64,000 bases of DNA from NCBI RefSeq assembly GCF_000023025.1, contig NC_012997.1, positions 3,655,125-3,719,124 of the forward strand, read 5' to 3'. The notes below the pieces were generated by a model. The model had not been told where the DNA came from. It ran no database searches and saw only the letters and a list, made by a program, of their open reading frames with translations. The position numbers and the translations under genes were made by a program. This DNA comes from Teredinibacter turnerae T7901. Lineage in GTDB: Bacteria; Pseudomonadota; Gammaproteobacteria; Pseudomonadales; Cellvibrionaceae. Positions within the stretch are counted from its first letter, which is position 1, and each line of letters opens with the position of its first letter. Positions 63,622-64,000 of this stretch are shown here, piece after piece.

Positions 63622-64000
63622 ATGCCTTTATCTACCAAACAGCTCCTGCGCGCACTCTGTTGCGCAGCGACACTACCCGTTGTTACGGCCATCGCGCCCC
63701 CGGTACACGCCCAATTTAAAATGGAAAATCTCGACCGCGGCGCTTTGGCCGCCGTCAGGGACGATGGCAGTGTACTGGTGAGTTGGCGCTGGCTCGGGCA
63801 GGACCCGGACGATACCGCCTTTAATTTGTATCGCAACGGTACGAAATTAAATGTGAACCCAATTACAGGTCAAACCAATTGGGTCGATGCCAATGGCTCT
63901 GCAAATAGTACCTACGAGCTTGAGCCGGTGATCAACGGCGCAGCGCAAAACAAGTCGCCCGTAACCGTATGGAACAGTACGTTGAAGCGTATTCCACTGC
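63622..64000 (+). CDS. PL11 rhamnogalacturonan lyase (N-terminal part, cut by window end)
   Basis: The first 126 residues are present. The start has an ACGAGGA ribosome site, then a signal peptide (MPLSTKQLLRALCCAATLPV...PPVHAQ). The mature protein begins FKMENLDRGALAAVRDDGSV, then LVSWRWLGQDPDDTAFNLYRNGTKLN, the typical opening of family 11 polysaccharide lyases (YesW-like rhamnogalacturonan lyases). It is expected to cleave the pectin rhamnogalacturonan I backbone. The catalytic part lies outside the window. Confidence 0.88.
   Translation, partial: MPLSTKQLLRALCCAATLPVVTAIAPPVHAQFKMENLDRGALAAVRDDGSVLVSWRWLGQDPDDTAFNLYRNGTKLNVNPITGQTNWVDANGSANSTYELEPVINGAAQNKSPVTVWNSTLKRIPL

Noticed and set aside
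1-64000. CRISPR arrays, rRNA or tRNA genes, and complete insertion sequences
   Set aside because: Looked for on both strands; no regularly spaced repeats, cloverleaf or intact transposase gene were found.

Overview
The window looks like a chromosomal segment of a marine, polysaccharide-degrading gammaproteobacterium of the Cellvibrionales type (Teredinibacter/Saccharophagus-like). This is inferred from the secreted or lipidated carbohydrate-active enzymes with long polyserine linkers (GH74 with CBM10 and CBM2, GH10), two large TonB-dependent receptors, a PL11 lyase start, a GlyGly-CTERM-like protease tail, and mid-range base composition. No rRNA, tRNA or CRISPR array was seen.

Layout. 1-5.2 kb is accessory DNA: an AlpA-like HTH protein, a HigB/HigA toxin-antitoxin pair, an in-frame but stop-riddled remnant of a TOTE-type primase gene, then a minus-strand group with an AurF-type diiron oxygenase (all seven metal ligands present) and a biotin-synthase-like radical SAM protein whose third canonical cluster cysteine is glycine. 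5.2-8 kb carries a glutamine amidotransferase, rubredoxin, a MOSC protein and a LysR regulator. 8.4-12.1 kb is a giant FG-GAP-repeat lipoprotein. 12.4-14.6 kb is a radical SAM/partner pair of the putative DNA repair type. 14.8-17.3 kb holds an Lrp regulator divergent from leuA, whose leader contains a long-range stem.

17.2-24.9 kb is a minus-strand cobalamin operon: B12 riboswitch, a secreted membrane-anchored CobN-like chelatase, TolQ/ExbB-like protein, DUF2149 (ExbD-like) protein, cbiB and cobD. The architecture suggests a proton-motive-force-coupled periplasmic tetrapyrrole/corrinoid handling machine feeding B12 salvage. 25.1-28.5 kb holds a beta-hydroxyacid dehydrogenase, a DODA-type dioxygenase, a glutathionyl-hydroquinone reductase and a DoxX protein. 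The last two match the yqjF-yqjG arrangement of E. coli. The corresponding LysR gene lies 4 kb away at 32.4 kb, and its promoter plus first codons are duplicated upstream of doxX. The two copies bracket a three-gene operon of unknown function.

33.5-36.2 kb is the most unusual piece. Two convergent AT-rich genes (a GNAT-like membrane protein and a methyltransferase) are bracketed by 23-bp inverted repeats (22/23 identical) that contain both start codons and a dif-like core. A tyrosine recombinase gene ends inside one of the repeats. This looks like an invertible either/or gene switch.

36.6-44 kb is a complete sucrose locus (LacI regulator, TonB receptor, fructokinase, sucrose phosphorylase, MFS transporter) with two palindromic operators 31 bp apart. 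44.7-64 kb is a run of secreted functions: GH74 xyloglucanase, a GNAT-nitrilase fusion enzyme, a GH10 xylanase lipoprotein, an M4 protease with PKD domains, a TonB receptor, a PLD-like CARDB protein, and the start of a PL11 rhamnogalacturonan lyase.
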